A stretch of DNA of 64,000 nucleotides from Microbacteriaceae bacterium PS02344. Lineage in GTDB: Bacteria; Actinomycetota; Actinomycetes; Actinomycetales; Microbacteriaceae. The notes beneath the pieces were generated by a model. The model was not told the DNA's origin. It saw only the letters and a list, made by a program, of their open reading frames with translations, and did not search any database. The stretch covers positions 1-64,000 of the forward strand of contig JASCNZ010000002.1 of the NCBI GenBank assembly GCA_029959905.1, written 5' to 3'. The translations under genes were made by a program, and so were the position numbers. The first letter of the stretch is position 1. Each line of letters opens with the position of its first letter. Positions 17,714-25,266 of this stretch are shown here, one piece after another.

Positions 17714-18454
17714 ATGACCACGCAGGTTGCACTCGTCGGCGGCACGGGCCGGCTCGGATCGATCATCCGTGCGGTGGTCGACGAGATGGACGGCTTCGAG
17801 GTCTTCCGGGTGCTCACCTCATCCAGCAGCCTGTCGGAGCTCGACGGTGCCGACTTGGTGATCGATGCCTCGACCCCGCAGGTGAGCATCGATGTCGTGC
17901 GTGCAGCGGTCGAACGCGGTATCAACGTGCTCGTCGCCACGTCTGGCTGGTCGGCCGAGCGCATCGCGCTCGTGCGTGCGCTCGTCGACGACGCCGAGAC
18001 GGGCGCCGTCTTCATCCCGAACTTCTCGCTGGGTTCCGTCCTCGGCTCCGCCCTGGCCGCCGCGGCCGCGCCGTTCTTCGGATCGGTCGAGATCGTCGAG
18101 GCTCATCGCGACACGAAGGTGGATTCGCCGAGCGGGACTGCGGTGCGCACCGCCGAGCTCATCGCCGCCGCGCGTTCCGAACAGGGTCCGGTGAGCGCGC
18201 CGCACGCCGATCAGCGCGCCCGCGGTCAGCAGGTCGGCAGCGTCCCCATCCACTCCCTCCGGCGCCCGGGCGTCGTCGCGAAGCAAGAGGTCGTCCTCTC
18301 GGGTCCCGGTGAGTCGCTGACCCTCACACACGACACCGTCGAACCCGCGCTCGCCTATGCTCCGGGCATCCGTCTCGCCGTGCCCTTCGCCCGAGATGCC
18401 CGGGGGATCGTGGTGGGCCTCGAGAACATGATCGACATCGGTCTCCGCTCATGA
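17714..18454 (+). CDS. dapB: 4-hydroxy-tetrahydrodipicolinate reductase
   Basis: 246 aa. It performs the NAD(P)H-dependent step after DapA in the diaminopimelate/lysine pathway. The nucleotide-binding GGTGRLG is residues 9-15. The active-site segment is EAHRDTKVDSPSGTA, giving H131 and K135 as the catalytic pair and PSGT at 139-142; the second histidine of the usual HH pair is arginine (R132). The stop overlaps the next gene by 4 nt. dapA and dapF lie elsewhere in the window. Confidence 0.95.
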   Translation: MTTQVALVGGTGRLGSIIRAVVDEMDGFEVFRVLTSSSSLSELDGADLVIDASTPQVSIDVVRAAVERGINVLVATSGWSAERIALVRALVDDAETGAVFIPNFSLGSVLGSALAAAAAPFFGSVEIVEAHRDTKVDSPSGTAVRTAELIAAARSEQGPVSAPHADQRARGQQVGSVPIHSLRRPGVVAKQEVVLSGPGESLTLTHDTVEPALAYAPGIRLAVPFARDARGIVVGLENMIDIGLRS

Positions 18455-18888
18455 CCTCGCGCATCGGCGTCGCCGTCATGGCGCTCTGTCTGCTGCTGTA
18501 CATCGTCGTGGTCGGCCAGCGCGCCGTGCTGATGCTGATGACGGGCCAGCCGATCGCGATCGCGATCGGAGTGGCCCTGATCGTCATGCCGCTGATCGGA
18601 GCGTGGGCGCTGATCCGCGAGATGCAGTTCGGATTCGCTGCGGATCGACTGGCCCGCACGCTCGAGTCCGAGGGGCGGATGCCCGAGCCCGAGACCCCGC
18701 TCACCCCGAGCGGTCGACTCGCTCGGGACGACGCCGGCCCGATGGTCGAGCGATATGCGGCGGAGGCGGCGCTGGCCCCGGACGACTGGCGTTCTCATTT
18801 CCGCCTCGGTGTCGTCCAGGACGCGGCCGGGCGCCGGAAGGACGCCCGCGCGAGCATCCGCGAGGCCATCCGCCGTTCCCGCGCCTAA
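18451..18888 (+). CDS. Small membrane protein with TPR-like tail
   Basis: 145 aa. Two hydrophobic helices (about 7-25 and 34-55) precede a cytoplasmic tail whose end (about residues 95-142: ERYAAEAALAPDDWRSHFRLGVVQDAAGRRKDA) looks like one and a half tetratricopeptide repeats. Its start overlaps the dapB stop (ATGA), so the two are co-translated. Function unknown; a scaffold or membrane tether is conceivable. Confidence 0.8.
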   Translation: MTSRIGVAVMALCLLLYIVVVGQRAVLMLMTGQPIAIAIGVALIVMPLIGAWALIREMQFGFAADRLARTLESEGRMPEPETPLTPSGRLARDDAGPMVERYAAEAALAPDDWRSHFRLGVVQDAAGRRKDARASIREAIRRSRA

Positions 18889-18896
18889 GGCCGCGA

Positions 18897-19322
18897 TCAG
18901 GCGAGCGTGGCCTCCAGGGTGATCTCGATCCCGGCGAGCGCCTGCGAGACCGGGCATCCGGTCTTCGCGTCGGCGGCGATCCGCTGGAAGTCCTCCGACG
19001 ACAGTCCCGGCACAACGGCGTTGACGTTCAGGTGACTGCCCGTGATCCCCGTCCCCGGCTTGAACGTGACGGATGCTCCGGCGTCGATGCGCTCCGGAGG
19101 GGTGCCGTTCTCGCTCAGCGCGTGGGCGAGGGCCATGCTGAAGCACGAGGCGTGGGCGGCGGCGATCAGCTCCTCGGGCGTCGTGGTGGTCTCGCTGCCC
19201 TCGCTCCGGGCCTTCCAGTCGATCGGGAAGGTGCCGAGCTTCGACGATGAGAACGCCACGGTCCCGCTCCCGTCGGCGAGGGTTCCGGTCCAGGTGGTGT
19301 TGGCTTCGCTGGTGACGGGCAT
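18897..19322 (-). CDS. OsmC/Ohr family peroxiredoxin
   Basis: 141 aa. The two redox cysteines are C60 (AAAHASCFSMAL) and C123 (KTGCPVSQAL), and R39 and E51 fit the conserved active-site Arg and Glu. The sequence is closer to OsmC-type (YhfA/OsmC, with the PEELIAAAHASCFSMAL signature) than to Ohr. It reduces organic hydroperoxides with thiol donors in the cytoplasm. GGAGGA lies 4 nt before the ATG, so this gene uses a Shine-Dalgarno unlike many neighbours. Confidence 0.92.
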   Translation of the reverse strand: MPVTSEANTTWTGTLADGSGTVAFSSSKLGTFPIDWKARSEGSETTTTPEELIAAAHASCFSMALAHALSENGTPPERIDAGASVTFKPGTGITGSHLNVNAVVPGLSSEDFQRIAADAKTGCPVSQALAGIEITLEATLA

Positions 19323-19443
19323 GATTCCTCCGGTTCTCGCGCCGCGCGGGTTCGCAGCGTCGCGTCGTGGTCAGCCTAGCGAGCGGGCCCGTCCCGCGGA
19401 ACGGGCCGTCGTGCGCGTCCGTCCGTCGACCGACCGAGGCGGG

Positions 19444-19449
19444 TATCCT
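19444..19449 (+). promoter_or_regulatory. -10 element of thyA, leaderless type
   Basis: TATCCT, 7 nt before the thyA ATG at 19457. Confidence 0.5.
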
Positions 19450-19456
19450 GGCAAGC

Positions 19457-20266
19457 ATGAGCGATGTCGTGCCGACGCCCTACGAAGACCTCCTCCGCGA
19501 CGTGCTCGAGAACGGCGCCCGCAAGTCCGATCGGACGGGCACGGGGACGACGAGCGTCTTCGGGCGCCAGATCCGTTTCGACCTGTCGCAGGGGTTCCCG
19601 CTGATCACGACGAAGCGCGTGCACTTCAAGTCGATCGCCTACGAGCTGCTGTGGTTCCTGCGCGGCGATTCGAACGTGCGCTGGCTCCAGGAGAATGGCG
19701 TGTCCATCTGGGATGAATGGGCGGATGACGCGGGCGAGCTCGGTCCGGTGTACGGCGTCCAGTGGCGTTCGTGGCCCACGCCGCAGGGCACGAGCATCGA
19801 TCAGCTCAGCGAGGTGATCGATCAGATCCGCCGCACGCCCGACTCGCGTCGACTCATCGTGTCGGCGTGGAACCCCGCCGACATCCCCGACATGGCCCTG
19901 GCGCCGTGTCATGCGCTCTTCCAGTTCTATGTGGCCGACGGGCGGCTCTCCTGCCAGCTGTATCAGCGCAGCGCCGACATGTTCCTCGGCGTGCCGTTCA
20001 ACATCGCCTCCTACGCGTTGCTGACCATGATGATCGCGCAGCAGGTCGGGCTCGAGCCCGGCGATTTCGTATGGACGGGCGGAGACACCCACATCTACGA
20101 CAACCACCGCGAGCAGGTCGCCGAGCAACTGACGAGGGCGCCCTTCCCGTACCCGACGCTCCGGTTCGCGCGGAAGCCCGAGTCGATCTTCGACTACCGC
20201 TACGAGGACTTCGTCGTCGACGACTACCAGCACCACGCGCCGATCCGAGCGGCGGTGGCGGTATGA
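19457..20266 (+). CDS. thyA: Thymidylate synthase
   Basis: 269 aa, standard length. It methylates dUMP to dTMP using methylene-tetrahydrofolate. The nucleophile is C151 in [12 protein letters not shown], with the folate/dUMP contacts [18 protein letters not shown] and DTHIYDNH also present. The stop overlaps the folA start (ATGA). Because the reaction yields dihydrofolate, co-expression with dihydrofolate reductase makes metabolic sense. Confidence 0.97.
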   Translation: MSDVVPTPYEDLLRDVLENGARKSDRTGTGTTSVFGRQIRFDLSQGFPLITTKRVHFKSIAYELLWFLRGDSNVRWLQENGVSIWDEWADDAGELGPVYGVQWRSWPTPQGTSIDQLSEVIDQIRRTPDSRRLIVSAWNPADIPDMALAPCHALFQFYVADGRLSCQLYQRSADMFLGVPFNIASYALLTMMIAQQVGLEPGDFVWTGGDTHIYDNHREQVAEQLTRAPFPYPTLRFARKPESIFDYRYEDFVVDDYQHHAPIRAAVAV

Positions 20267-20742
20267 CCTGGGTCGGACTGATCTGGGCCGAGGCCGCCGG
20301 TGGTGTCATCGGGGCCGAGGGTGGCATGCCGTGGCACGTGCCGGAGGACCTGGCGCACTTCAAGGAGATCACCCTCGGTGCTCCCGTGGTGATGGGGCGC
20401 AAGACCTGGGACTCGCTGCCCGAGCGGTTCCGCCCGCTCGCCGGACGGGAGAACATCGTCATCACGCGCCAGCAGGGTTGGGCGGCCGATGGGGCCCGGC
20501 GTGCCGCGACCGTGGCCGAGGCCGTTCGCGGCGCCGACCGGGTATGGATCATCGGCGGCGCCGAGATCTTCCGTCAGGTCATCGGTGACGCCGACCGGCT
20601 GGAGGTCACCGAGCTGGACCTCGAAGTCGAGGGCGGCGACGCCTTCGCGCCGTCGAGGGCGGGATGGCGGCTCGTCGACGAAGGCGACTGGCAGACCTCG
20701 CGCACCGGCGTCCGCTACCGTTTCCTGGGATTGGAGCGCTGA
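20263..20742 (+). CDS. folA: Dihydrofolate reductase
   Basis: 159 aa. It regenerates tetrahydrofolate from dihydrofolate with [18 protein letters not shown] (from residue 22) contains the active-site acidic residue D29, and [12 protein letters not shown] and [10 protein letters not shown] are NADPH-binding signatures. Overlaps thyA by 4 nt and the downstream SDR gene by 1 nt, so the three are an operon. Confidence 0.96.
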   Translation: MTWVGLIWAEAAGGVIGAEGGMPWHVPEDLAHFKEITLGAPVVMGRKTWDSLPERFRPLAGRENIVITRQQGWAADGARRAATVAEAVRGADRVWIIGGAEIFRQVIGDADRLEVTELDLEVEGGDAFAPSRAGWRLVDEGDWQTSRTGVRYRFLGLER

Positions 20743-21503
20743 TGCCCACCGCATTGATCACCGGCGCGAGCGCCGGCCTGGGCGCCGAGTTCGCTCGTCA
20801 GCTGGCGCGCCGGCGCGCCGACCTCGTGCTCGTGGCGCGCTCCGCCGATGCGCTCGACGAGCTGGCCGCCGAGCTGCGCGGCGAGCACGGCGTAGCCGTC
20901 GAGGTCGTTGCGGCCGACCTCGCCACCGACGACGGGGTGGAGCGCGTCGCGTCACGTCTGCGAGACGCGGGCGATCCGGTCGACCTCTTGATCAACAACG
21001 CGGGATTCGGTCTGCCTCTGCAGTTCGCCGACAACGACGTCGACGACGAGATCCGCCATCTGCGCGTGCACGTCGAGGCGTCGATGCGCCTGATGCACGC
21101 CGCGCTGCAGGTCATGCGCGGGCGCGGAGGACGCATCATCAACGTCGCCTCGGTCGCGGGCTTCATCTCGCGCTCGACGTACTCGGCCTGCAAGGCGTGG
21201 CTCATCGGGTTCAGCCGCTGGGCCAACGCCGAGTATGCGAGCGATGGGGTGAGCGTCACCGCGGTGTGCCCGGGGTTCACCCACACGTCGTTCCACGAGC
21301 GGATGGGACTCGCTCCCGGCGACGAGGGAGTGCCGCCGATCATGTGGCTCGACGCGCGCGACGTCGTGCGCGAAGGGCTGCGCGACGCCGCGCGCGGGCG
21401 TGCGGTGTCGGTCCCATCGCTGCGCTACAAGGCGCTCGTCGTTCTCACCCGGGTGCTGCCGCCGTCGGTGACCGCCCGGGTGGCTCGGCGCGGCCGGGTC
21501 TGA
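20742..21503 (+). CDS. Short-chain dehydrogenase/reductase
   Basis: 253 aa classical SDR. Cofactor motif TGASAGLG (7-14), NNAG (85-88) and the catalytic triad S137, Y147, K151 (YSACK) are all present. The substrate is unknown. The start is the ATG in TGATG, overlapping the folA stop by one base. The C-terminal 50 residues (RYKALVVLTRVLPPSVTARVA) are hydrophobic-basic, typical of membrane-associated SDRs acting on lipids. Confidence 0.9.
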   Translation: MPTALITGASAGLGAEFARQLARRRADLVLVARSADALDELAAELRGEHGVAVEVVAADLATDDGVERVASRLRDAGDPVDLLINNAGFGLPLQFADNDVDDEIRHLRVHVEASMRLMHAALQVMRGRGGRIINVASVAGFISRSTYSACKAWLIGFSRWANAEYASDGVSVTAVCPGFTHTSFHERMGLAPGDEGVPPIMWLDARDVVREGLRDAARGRAVSVPSLRYKALVVLTRVLPPSVTARVARRGRV

Positions 21504-21506
21504 CCG

Positions 21507-22055
21507 TCAGCGGAACCGTCCGAGACGGATGCCGGCGAGGGCGATCGCCGCGATGGTCTCACCGTCCGTGATGCGTCCGTCGGCGATCATCGCCAGCGCG
21601 TCCGCGAAGGGCACCCACGTCACGGCTCCGATGCCCTCGTCGCGCTGGCCTTCGGCGGCGGCCTCGGGGTCGGATGCTCGCAGTCCCCGGGCGAGGAAGA
21701 CGTGCTCCGGAGCATCCGCGATGCCGTTGAGCGCGTTCATGCGGCCGATCGCCGTCCACTCCGTGGCTTCGAAGCCCGTCTCCTCGAGCAGCTCACGCCG
21801 TGCGGCGCTCTCGGGATCCTCGCCGTCGCTTCCGCCCGCGGGTACCTCGATCGACGTGCCGGTGGTGTACCGCGCGACGGTGACGAGGCACACGCGATCG
21901 GTATCGTCCAGGGCCACCACGAAGACCGCCGGATGCCGCATGGTCACGACGCCGTAGATGCCCGGCGCCCCGCCGGGCCCGGTCACGGAGTCCTCCCGCA
22001 CCTCGATCCAGGGGTTCGTGTAGACCGTCTGAGAGCCGTGCGTCACCCAAGTCAT
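21507..22055 (-). CDS. Nudix hydrolase, ADP-ribose pyrophosphatase-like
   Basis: 182 aa. The Nudix box is readable from PAGGSDGE through ARRELLEETGF (residues 72-95), with R87, E88, E91 and E92 as the metal-binding core; the first loop is one residue shorter than the GX5E consensus, a variant seen in this kind of protein. It probably hydrolyses a nucleoside diphosphate linked to another moiety. Three bases separate its end from the convergent SDR gene. The ATG is 7 nt after TAGGCT. Confidence 0.9.
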   Translation of the reverse strand: MTWVTHGSQTVYTNPWIEVREDSVTGPGGAPGIYGVVTMRHPAVFVVALDDTDRVCLVTVARYTTGTSIEVPAGGSDGEDPESAARRELLEETGFEATEWTAIGRMNALNGIADAPEHVFLARGLRASDPEAAAEGQRDEGIGAVTWVPFADALAMIADGRITDGETIAAIALAGIRLGRFR

Positions 22056-22062
22056 GCGTCCG

Positions 22063-22068
22063 AGCCTA
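22063..22068 (-). promoter_or_regulatory. -10 element of the Nudix gene, leaderless type
   Basis: TAGGCT on the minus strand, 7 nt before the ATG at 22055. It is divergent from, and only 15 bp away from, the -10 at 22084-22089. Confidence 0.5.
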
Positions 22069-22083
22069 CGTTGGCGTGTTGCC

Positions 22084-22089
22084 TAGGAT
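22084..22089 (+). promoter_or_regulatory. -10 element of the EF-Tu domain-2-like gene, leaderless type
   Basis: TAGGAT, 6 nt before the ATG at 22096. Confidence 0.5.
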
Positions 22090-22095
22090 CGAAGC

Positions 22096-22464
22096 ATGGG
22101 ATGGCTGTTCGGCAGGAAGAAGGAGCCCGAGAGCGCGGAGGAGATGCTGCGCCGCTACAACGACGAGCAGGCTGCTCGACTGTCCGCGGTCGGCGCCGGG
22201 GAGCTCACGGTCGACGATGTGTTCTCGATCACCGGACGCGGCACGATCGCGACGGGGAAGGTCACCTTCGGCGTCCTGCGGGTCGGCGATCGCATCAACA
22301 TCGTCCGCGACGGCGCGACGGTGTCGTCGACGGAGATCGCCGGAATCGAGATGTTCCGCAAACGCGCGACGGAGGCGAGCCCGGGTGCGACGGTCGGCAT
22401 CCTGCTCCGGCACCGCGTCGACGTCGCGTCGGGCGATGTCATCCGTGCATCGGCATCATCGTGA
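22096..22464 (+). CDS. Free-standing EF-Tu domain 2-like protein
   Basis: 122 aa. Residues 38-120 resemble the second (beta-barrel) domain of EF-Tu: VDDVFSITGRGTIATGKV parallels the ...VFTITGRGTVVTGRV segment, and VGDRINIV, IAGIEMFRK and GATVGILLR follow in EF-Tu order. There is no GTPase domain before it and no domain 3 after it. The first 37 residues are a basic, helical extension (MGWLFGRKKEPESAEEMLRRY). In EF-Tu this domain contacts the tRNA acceptor end. Function here is unknown. Confidence 0.8.
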   Translation: MGWLFGRKKEPESAEEMLRRYNDEQAARLSAVGAGELTVDDVFSITGRGTIATGKVTFGVLRVGDRINIVRDGATVSSTEIAGIEMFRKRATEASPGATVGILLRHRVDVASGDVIRASASS

Positions 22465-22480
22465 CGCCGCGGCGAGACGA

Positions 22481-22486
22481 TACGCT
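22481..22486 (+). promoter_or_regulatory. -10 element of dapA, possibly leaderless
   Basis: TACGCT, 6 nt before the ATG at 22493. The intervening GGAGGC could instead act as a very close ribosome site on a longer transcript. Confidence 0.4.
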
Positions 22487-22492
22487 GGAGGC

Positions 22493-23470
22493 ATGACGCA
22501 CACGGGCAACCCCTTCGGACAGGTTCTCGTCGCGCTCGTCACCCCGATGACGGCCGACGGCGAGGTCGACTGGCCCGCAGTCGAGAAGCACATCGACGAC
22601 GTCATCACGGCCGGAGCCGACGGCGTCGTCGTCACCGGCACCACGGGCGAGACCTCCACTCTCACCGACCCCGAGAAGCTCAAGCTCGTCGAGGTGGGCA
22701 AGTCGGTCTCCGCGGGCCGCGCGAAGATCATCACCGGCGGCGGATCGAACGAGACCGCTCACGCCATCGAGCTGTACAAGGCGAGCGAGAAGGCCGGCGC
22801 CGACGGCATCATGATCGTCACGCCTTACTACAACAAGCCGACGCAGGCGGGCATCCTGACCCATTTCCGTCTCGTGGCCGATGCGACCGATCTCCCGGTC
22901 ATCCTCTACGACATCCCCGGGCGCACCGGAGTGCCCATCAAGTACGAGACGATCCTGCGCCTGGCCAAGCACCCGAACATCCTCGCCGTGAAAGACGCCA
23001 AGGGCGACTTCTCCGAGGTGAGCCGCGTGCTCAACCAGACCGACTTGATGTACTTCTCGGGTGATGACGCGAACGTGCTGCCGCACCTGTCGATCGGCGC
23101 GTCCGGCCTCATCGGCGTCACCGCGAACATCGCGGCGACCCCGTACCGCACGATCATCGATGCGGTGAACCGCGGTGACCTCGCGACCGCGACGGCCGAG
23201 CATCGGCGCCTCGAGCCCCTCGTCCGTGCGGTCATGACGCACGTTCCCGGCACGGTCGCGGCGAAGTACATCCTGCACGGCCTCGGCCGCATCTCCAGCC
23301 CGCGCGTGCGGCTGCCGCTGGTCGGCCCGGAGGAGTGGGAAGCCGCCCTCATCGAAGACGAGCTCGACCTCGTCACGGGCGTCCCCGGCGCCGATTTCTC
23401 GAACTTCCGCCCCGACCGCAACGCGGCCGCGGGTGGTGCCCTGCCCAAGGTGCACGGCACGACGCGCTGA
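22493..23470 (+). CDS. dapA: 4-hydroxy-tetrahydrodipicolinate synthase
   Basis: 325 aa. It condenses pyruvate with aspartate semialdehyde. The Schiff-base lysine is K167 (ILAVKDAKGD), with Y139 (LYDIPGRTG) and the GTTGET segment (T50, T51) completing the catalytic set. It is 53 nt upstream of RNase J and probably co-transcribed with it, a common actinobacterial arrangement. Confidence 0.96.
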   Translation: MTHTGNPFGQVLVALVTPMTADGEVDWPAVEKHIDDVITAGADGVVVTGTTGETSTLTDPEKLKLVEVGKSVSAGRAKIITGGGSNETAHAIELYKASEKAGADGIMIVTPYYNKPTQAGILTHFRLVADATDLPVILYDIPGRTGVPIKYETILRLAKHPNILAVKDAKGDFSEVSRVLNQTDLMYFSGDDANVLPHLSIGASGLIGVTANIAATPYRTIIDAVNRGDLATATAEHRRLEPLVRAVMTHVPGTVAAKYILHGLGRISSPRVRLPLVGPEEWEAALIEDELDLVTGVPGADFSNFRPDRNAAAGGALPKVHGTTR

Positions 23471-23523
23471 GTCGCGTCGCCACGAACGAACGGACGCGCG
23501 GAGTGTCCGACTGAGGAGACAGC

Positions 23524-25200
23524 ATGTCCATTCCCCTGGCAGAACCGACGGCGCTCGAGGAGGGCACGCTCCGGGTCATCCCGATCGGCGGGCTCGGCGA
23601 GATCGGCCGCAACATGACCGTGTTCGAGTACGCGGGCAAGATCCTGATCATCGACTGCGGCGTGCTCTTCCCCGAGGAGCATCAGCCGGGTGTCGACCTC
23701 ATCCTCCCCGACTTCGAGCCCATCCGTGACCGGCTCGACGACATCGTCGGCGTCGTCCTCACCCACGGACACGAGGACCACATCGGAGCGGTCCCGTATC
23801 TGTTGCGTCTCAAGGGCGACATTCCGGTGATCGGCTCCGGGCTCACCCTCGCGCTCGTCGAGGCGAAGCTCAAGGAGCACCGCATCAAGCCGTACACCCT
23901 CACCGTGAAAGAGGGGCAGCAGGAGAAGGTCGGACCCTTCGACCTCGAGTTCGTCGCGGTGAACCACTCGATCCCGGACGCGCTGGCCGTCGCCGTGCGC
24001 ACGCCCGCGGGCCTCGTGCTCGCCACGGGCGACTTCAAGATGGACCAGTTGCCCCTCGACGGCCGCATCACCGACCTCCGCGCCTTCTCGCGGCTCGGAG
24101 AAGAGGGTGTCGATCTCTTCCTGGTTGACTCCACCAATGCCGATGTGCCGGGTTTCACCCCGACCGAGCGCTCGATCGGTCCCGTGCTCGACCAGGTGAT
24201 CGGGCGTGCGCCGCGGCGGGTGATCGTGGCCAGCTTCTCGAGCCACGTGCACCGCGTGCAGCAGGTCATCGACGCGGCGCACGCGCACGGCCGCCGCGTC
24301 GCCTTCCTCGGTCGCAGCATGGTGCGCAACATGACGATCGCCGAGCAGCTCGGATACCTCAAGGTGCCCGACGGCGTCCTCATCGACTTCAAGAAGGCCC
24401 GCGACCTGCCCGACGAGCAGATCGTCTACATGTCGACCGGTTCGCAGGGTGAGCCCATGGCTGTGCTCAGCCGCATGGCGAATATGGACCACGCGATCGA
24501 GATCAGCGAGGGCGACACCGTCATCCTCGCGTCGAGCCTCATCCCCGGCAACGAGAACGCCGTCTACCGCGTGATCGACGGGCTCACGAAGCTCGGTGCG
24601 AACGTCGTGCACAAGGCCAACGCGCGGGTCCACGTCTCGGGTCACGCGGCGGCCGGCGAGCTCCTCTACTGCTACAACATCCTGCAGCCGCGTAATGTGC
24701 TGCCGGTGCACGGCGAGTACCGTCACCTCATCGCCAACGCCAAGCTGGCGCAGGACACGGGCATCCCCGAAGAGCGCACCATCATCGCCTCGAACGGCAC
24801 GGTCATCGACCTGAAGGACGGCGACGCGCGCGTCGCGGGTCAGCTCGACCTGGGCTTCGTCTACGTCGATGGCTCGACCGTCGGCGAGATCACCGACGCC
24901 GACCTCAAAGATCGACGCATCCTCGGCGAGGAGGGCTTCATCTCGGTGATCGTCGTGGTGGATGCCGCCACGGGGCGGATCATCTCGGGACCGGAGATCC
25001 ACGCCAGGGGTGTGGCAGAGGACGACTCCGTGTTCGACGACGTCGCCCCGAAGATCGTCGCGGCGCTCAAGGAGGCCTCGGGCAACGGCGTGCGCGACAC
25101 GCACGCGCTGTCCCAGGTCGTGCGACGCACGATCGGCCGCTGGGTGAACCAGAAGCTGCGTCGTCGGCCCATGATCGTTCCGCTGGTGATCGAGGCCTGA
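23524..25200 (+). CDS. rnj: Ribonuclease J
   Basis: 558 aa. A metallo-beta-lactamase/beta-CASP nuclease that acts as endoribonuclease and 5'-3' exoribonuclease in mRNA decay and rRNA maturation. The zinc motif is H81-G-H83-E-D85-H86; the beta-CASP region carries SFSSHVHRVQQ and VHVSGHAAAGEL, and PVHGEYRHL is the RNase J signature. The C-terminal domain (about 455-558) is complete. GAGGAGAC precedes the ATG. Together with PNPase it represents the main RNA-decay machinery in this window. Confidence 0.96.
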   Translation: MSIPLAEPTALEEGTLRVIPIGGLGEIGRNMTVFEYAGKILIIDCGVLFPEEHQPGVDLILPDFEPIRDRLDDIVGVVLTHGHEDHIGAVPYLLRLKGDIPVIGSGLTLALVEAKLKEHRIKPYTLTVKEGQQEKVGPFDLEFVAVNHSIPDALAVAVRTPAGLVLATGDFKMDQLPLDGRITDLRAFSRLGEEGVDLFLVDSTNADVPGFTPTERSIGPVLDQVIGRAPRRVIVASFSSHVHRVQQVIDAAHAHGRRVAFLGRSMVRNMTIAEQLGYLKVPDGVLIDFKKARDLPDEQIVYMSTGSQGEPMAVLSRMANMDHAIEISEGDTVILASSLIPGNENAVYRVIDGLTKLGANVVHKANARVHVSGHAAAGELLYCYNILQPRNVLPVHGEYRHLIANAKLAQDTGIPEERTIIASNGTVIDLKDGDARVAGQLDLGFVYVDGSTVGEITDADLKDRRILGEEGFISVIVVVDAATGRIISGPEIHARGVAEDDSVFDDVAPKIVAALKEASGNGVRDTHALSQVVRRTIGRWVNQKLRRRPMIVPLVIEA

Positions 25201-25219
25201 CCGCCGGATCCCCGGAAAG

Positions 25220-25235
25220 CCGCGTCGATACGCGG
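25220..25235 (+). terminator. Weak hairpin between rnj and ftsK
   Basis: CCGCGT-CGAT-ACGCGG, a 6-bp perfect stem 20 bp after the rnj stop with no T-run. Confidence 0.35.
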
Positions 25236-25254
25236 AGATGCCCGACGCCCGGCG

Positions 25255-25260
25255 TAACGT
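25255..25260 (+). promoter_or_regulatory. -10 element of ftsK, possibly leaderless
   Basis: TAACGT, 6 nt before the ATG at 25267. GAGGG in the spacer could alternatively act as a ribosome site. Confidence 0.4.
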
Positions 25261-25266
25261 GAGGGC

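Noticed and set aside
22906-25104. Minus-strand open frame of 732 codons opposite dapA and RNase J
   Set aside because: Antisense shadow without domains.
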